The notes under the pieces were generated by a model. It was not told the origin of the DNA, did no database searches, and saw nothing but the letters and a program-made list of their open reading frames with translations. Shown piece by piece: positions 61,490 to 64,000 of a stretch of 64,000 bases of DNA. The stretch comes from Sinorhizobium sp. RAC02 (GTDB lineage: Bacteria; Pseudomonadota; Alphaproteobacteria; Rhizobiales; Rhizobiaceae), in the NCBI RefSeq assembly GCF_001713395.1, contig NZ_CP016452.1, forward strand, positions 1,984,001 to 2,048,000. The letters are read 5' to 3'. Position 1 is the first letter of the stretch. Each line of letters opens with the position of its first letter. Made by a program: the position numbers and the translations under genes.

Positions 61490-62413
61490 TCAGCGGATTG
61501 GCGGCGTCGGGAGCGTGGCTTCGCCGGGCTCCATCACGAATTCATAGGCAAGGCGATACCAGGGGCCGTTCACATCGGCTGCCGGCGGCTCGCCCGTTCC
61601 TTGCGCAAAATCGCCGATCAGGTGGCGCGTCACGCCGAACACCACATCGCTTTCCAGATGCTCGTCGTCATCGACGAAGATCTGGGTGATGAGCGTCCTG
61701 TAGCCCGGCTTGAAGCAGAGAAAATGCAGGTGGGCCGGGCGATAGGGATGGCGCAGCTGCGCGCGCAGCAACTCTCCCACCGGCCCATCGGTCGGCACCG
61801 GGTAGCCTGCGGGTTTGACCGAGCGGAAAGCGATGCGGCCCTCCGCATCGGTGCGGAACTTACCGCGCAGGTTCATGTTCGCCTGATCCGGATCCTGGTT
61901 CTCGTAGAGGCCGGCGGGTGACGCCTGCCAAACGTCGATCTCGACGCCCTCGATCGGCTGACCCTCAGGATCGGTGATGCGACATCCGGCGAAGAGCGCA
62001 GGGCCCGGCGTTTGCGAGCGGATGATCGAACCGCCGTTCTCGGTGGCAGGCGAATGCATCCGCCAGAACGGGCCGAGCAGCGCCGCAGCGGTTTCCGTCG
62101 CACCGTTCTGGCCATTGTTCAGCAGGCAGACCAGGGTCGAAAAACCGAGCGCATCAGAGGCCAGAACGCCTTCATTGTGCGCGTCGTTGGTCGCCTGACC
62201 GATCCGGTTGAGGAAATCGACGCCCTGCTCGAACTCTTCCTCGGTGAGGCGGACCTCACGGGCGAAGGCATGCAAATGCCTGACCAGGGATTCCATGACC
62301 TCCCTGAGACGATCGTTCGGCGCGCGCGACATCGCATCAAGCACGACGTCCGTCACCTCCTCCTGGTTTTCAATGATGTGACTTTGCCGGGTCTCTGTCT
62401 TTGCCGTATCCAT
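61490..62413 (-). CDS. Intradiol dioxygenase (hydroxyquinol/catechol 1,2-dioxygenase type), first gene of LacI-operator operon
   Basis: 307 residues from the ATG at 62411-62413, with AGGAGG eight bases upstream; a longer frame crosses the operators. Iron ligands are complete: Tyr170 (GLYEN), Tyr204 (GYPVP), His228 and His230 (RPAHLHF). NMNLRGKFRTDAEGR and TDGPVGELLRAQLRHPYRP are typical of hydroxyquinol dioxygenases. It would open a hydroxylated catechol to maleylacetate or a muconate. Two LacI-type operators lie 12-47 bases upstream of the start. Third intradiol gene in the window. Confidence 0.92.
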   Translation of the reverse strand: MDTAKTETRQSHIIENQEEVTDVVLDAMSRAPNDRLREVMESLVRHLHAFAREVRLTEEEFEQGVDFLNRIGQATNDAHNEGVLASDALGFSTLVCLLNNGQNGATETAAALLGPFWRMHSPATENGGSIIRSQTPGPALFAGCRITDPEGQPIEGVEIDVWQASPAGLYENQDPDQANMNLRGKFRTDAEGRIAFRSVKPAGYPVPTDGPVGELLRAQLRHPYRPAHLHFLCFKPGYRTLITQIFVDDDEHLESDVVFGVTRHLIGDFAQGTGEPPAADVNGPWYRLAYEFVMEPGEATLPTPPIR

Positions 62414-62425
62414 GGCTTTTCCTCC

Positions 62426-62439
62426 TGCAATCGATTGCA
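62426..62439. promoter_or_regulatory. LacI-type operator TGCAATCGATTGCA upstream of the dioxygenase operon
   Basis: Perfect 14-base palindrome, identical to the one at 43805-43818 beside the lacI-like gene. It overlaps the leader close to the AGGAGG of the dioxygenase gene, which would suit repression. Confidence 0.8.
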
Positions 62440-62446
62440 TGATTAA

Positions 62447-62460
62447 TGCGAACGATTGCA
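62447..62460. promoter_or_regulatory. Second LacI-type operator TGCGAACGATTGCA
   Basis: Centre CG and the right arm ATTGCA are intact; left arm has two changes. Spaced 21 bases (two turns) from the 62426 site, consistent with tandem dimers on one helix face. Confidence 0.65.
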
Positions 62461-62550
62461 CGTTGTCAAGAGTGTGACGGCATGCTTTTTGACAGATGGT
62501 CCAAATAGCGGTTGTATTCCCCTGAAGACGGCGGGTTCGCGCATGGGCCG

Positions 62551-63771
62551 TCAATCGGCGCGCGAGCCTGCCGGATACAGCCGGCGTCGTACCGATACGG
62601 CGACAACCAGCAGTACCGCGATCGATTCCAGCGCATGGGCGGCGATGAAGACGCTACTCGCGAGAACCAAAGCCGCGACCAGCAAGAGCAGCCAGTGCAT
62701 CGAGCCATGCCTGGACGTCCGGTCGCGAACCAGCCAGAGGGCAGTCAGGTACACCGCGATCGGGATTCCGAAAGCGAGAGCGATGTGCTGTTTCGAAACG
62801 GTTCCATTGCTGGCATCCGCGAGAAGCACAGCAAAACCGGCAGCCGTCGCTGCTCCCGCCGCAAAGAGCACACAATGACCGTACGCCCAGGTAAGAACGA
62901 CACTGAGCTTGCGGCCGAGCAGTTGTTCGTTGCGGTCGAAGTAGAGCCCCCACATCGAAAAGGCGATGATGGAACATAGGGCCGCCCACCAGAAATGCTG
63001 GAACTGCGGCGTCGCCGGGCCTGAGATAATCAAGGCGACGGCGGCAAAACACTCGCCAAGGACAATGATGTTGAAGGAGTTGTAGCGATTAATGATGTGA
63101 CCGTGGTGCCAGTTGCTGGCGCCCCCTCGCTCCGCCAGTGCGGGAACGGCCAGCTCGCCGAGAGCACCGAGTGCAAAGAGGGGAAAGTAGAGCGGCGCCT
63201 GCGGAGAAACCAGGATGATCAAGGTGTTCCAGTAGATCTGCATGGCGCCGATCCCGGCCACGTAGCGCAGGGCCGTCAGGCGGCCCTGTCGATCGCCGTT
63301 CGCAGCACCCAGCCACAGCGCAATCATGCCAAGCCGCATGATGCTGAAGCCGATGAGGACGAGCCAATGCGGCTGATCGCCGAGGCCGCTTCGAATCCCT
63401 CCGGCGAGCGTCAACGATCCAAACATGATGACCATCGTCACCACACGGAATGCGGCCGACTTGTTGTCATAGCCCGAAGCGAACCACGTGTAGTTTGCCC
63501 AGGCCAGCCAGGCCATGAAAAAGCTGCAGGCAAACCGGATGGCACCAAGCGCAAGATCGCCGGCTTCGATGTCTTGCGCCAGTGCGTGCGCGGCGGCAGC
63601 CACCGTCACGACGGTGGCAAGATCGAACATCAACTCGAGCGAGGTCGAGTCGCGGTTGGTCTCGCCGCGATCGCGCGGGGCCAACCTGAATGAAGCTATC
63701 CTGGACAAGGCTGACCAACCTTCGAGATGACGTGGAAAGGGGGCGATTGCGCCTGCGGGTGCAAACAACAT
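62551..63771 (-). CDS. Low temperature requirement A (LtrA)-like membrane protein
   Basis: 406 residues from the ATG at 63769-63771, selected since the preceding gene stops 11 bases upstream and further upstream codons overlap that gene. ETNRDSTSLELMFDLATVVTVAAAAHALA is the LtrA N-terminal signature (ExxxxxxLELxFDL), and RYNSFNIIVLGECFAAVALI is the second block. About 11 membrane helices. LtrA proteins are of unknown biochemical function. It stands immediately after a DUF1275-like gene and 138 bases before the dioxygenase operon start. Confidence 0.88.
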   Translation of the reverse strand: MLFAPAGAIAPFPRHLEGWSALSRIASFRLAPRDRGETNRDSTSLELMFDLATVVTVAAAAHALAQDIEAGDLALGAIRFACSFFMAWLAWANYTWFASGYDNKSAAFRVVTMVIMFGSLTLAGGIRSGLGDQPHWLVLIGFSIMRLGMIALWLGAANGDRQGRLTALRYVAGIGAMQIYWNTLIILVSPQAPLYFPLFALGALGELAVPALAERGGASNWHHGHIINRYNSFNIIVLGECFAAVALIISGPATPQFQHFWWAALCSIIAFSMWGLYFDRNEQLLGRKLSVVLTWAYGHCVLFAAGAATAAGFAVLLADASNGTVSKQHIALAFGIPIAVYLTALWLVRDRTSRHGSMHWLLLLVAALVLASSVFIAAHALESIAVLLVVAVSVRRRLYPAGSRAD

Positions 63772-63782
63772 TGCCCATCCGT

Positions 63783-64000
63783 TCAGTTCGGCTTTTGCGC
63801 GCTCCTCGGCGAATAGAAAAGGCCGACCAGAAGCAGCAAGAGAGCTGGCAAAAGCATGCCGGCAACGCCTACCGTCACTTGCGCGAACGCGCCGGCCGCA
63901 CATCCCGCCACGAAGCCGAGCACCAGGATGATCGACGTCAGCGATTGCCCCCACTCTTCAGGTTTCTCGCTATAGCCGATGAGGCGACGGGCAGCGGCGA
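63783..64000 (-). CDS. C-terminal part of a DUF1275 (YoaK-like) membrane protein, cut by window edge
   Basis: Open frame from the window edge to the stop at 63783-63785, 72 residues. It reads ARRLIGYSEKPEEWGQSL, then two hydrophobic helices (SIILVLGFVAGCAAGAFAQ and VGVAGMLLPALLLLLVGLFY), ending SAQKPN. The GxxAGAxA helix and short tail resemble the end of DUF1275 proteins, which are integral membrane proteins of unknown function. Too little remains for certainty. Stop lies 11 bases before the LtrA-like start, suggesting one transcript. Confidence 0.6.
   Translation of the reverse strand, partial: AAARRLIGYSEKPEEWGQSLTSIILVLGFVAGCAAGAFAQVTVGVAGMLLPALLLLLVGLFYSPRSAQKPN

Overview
The window is GC-rich, densely packed, and looks like an accessory (chromid, plasmid or island) region of an alphaproteobacterium, most likely a member of the Rhizobiaceae. 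That assignment is inference. It rests on the many ABC, TRAP and dicarboxylate uptake systems, a malic enzyme fused to a phosphotransacetylase domain, a RIME-like intergenic palindrome at 42274-42327, and overlapping catabolic operons under LysR, LacI, IclR and AraC control. No rRNA, tRNA, CRISPR array, phage or replication gene was seen.

Layout. (1) 1-4224: the N-terminal part of a family-5 ABC solute-binding protein, a frameshifted SsuD-like flavin monooxygenase and an Eis-type acetyltransferase. (2) 4448-5668: a decayed IS3-family element, followed by about 0.5 kb with no recognisable gene. (3) 6214-15500: an iron-chelate module. It has a siderophore-interacting reductase, a binding protein and two FecCD permeases on the minus strand; a divergent ATPase translationally coupled to an NtaA-type flavin monooxygenase; an IclR regulator; and a TonB receptor. 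(4) 15653-18291: a quinone-defence set of ring-cleaving dioxygenase, small hydrolase and pirin (MhqO/MhqD-like). (5) 18530-27621: three AraC-type regulators in tandem, then YcaC-like hydrolase, XapX protein, Tat-exported amidohydrolase, DoxX, MFS transporter and a Tat-exported alpha/beta hydrolase.

(6) 27665-37998: a LysR regulator divergent from a tightly overlapping operon for (hydroxy)aromatic catabolism. The operon encodes an intradiol dioxygenase homologue with a His-to-Gln change at an iron ligand, maleylacetate reductase, a complete Liv-type ABC importer, a TfdB-like flavin hydroxylase and an intact hydroxyquinol-type dioxygenase. (7) 38233-43621: a decayed oxidoreductase gene and a second Liv-type importer on the minus strand, next to a LacI regulator (43921-44952). 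(8) 44970-52420: LysR, a second YcaC/DoxX pair, a small acetyltransferase, an Old Yellow Enzyme homologue and a DctPQM TRAP transporter.

(9) 52550-62413: a ten-gene minus-strand operon. In transcription order it encodes a third intradiol dioxygenase, SDR, beta-keto acid cleavage enzyme (BKACE), quinone-oxidoreductase-like MDR, cupin, DctA, gamma-carbonic-anhydrase-like protein, a ScoAB-type CoA-transferase and malic enzyme-PTA. LacI-type operators (TGCAATCGATTGCA) occur both at the LacI/Liv intergenic region and just upstream of this operon, about 18 kb away, so the two probably form one regulon. (10) 62551-64000: LtrA-like and DUF1275-like membrane proteins.

The most interesting proposal is that operon (9) encodes a route for 3-oxoadipate (or a similar beta-keto acid) that needs no 3-oxoadipyl-CoA thiolase. 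BKACE would cleave it with acetyl-CoA to succinyl-CoA and acetoacetate, and the CoA-transferase, which reads like ScoAB rather than PcaIJ, would then give acetoacetyl-CoA and succinate. Malic enzyme and DctA would handle the C4 products. This is inference from gene content and needs enzymology.
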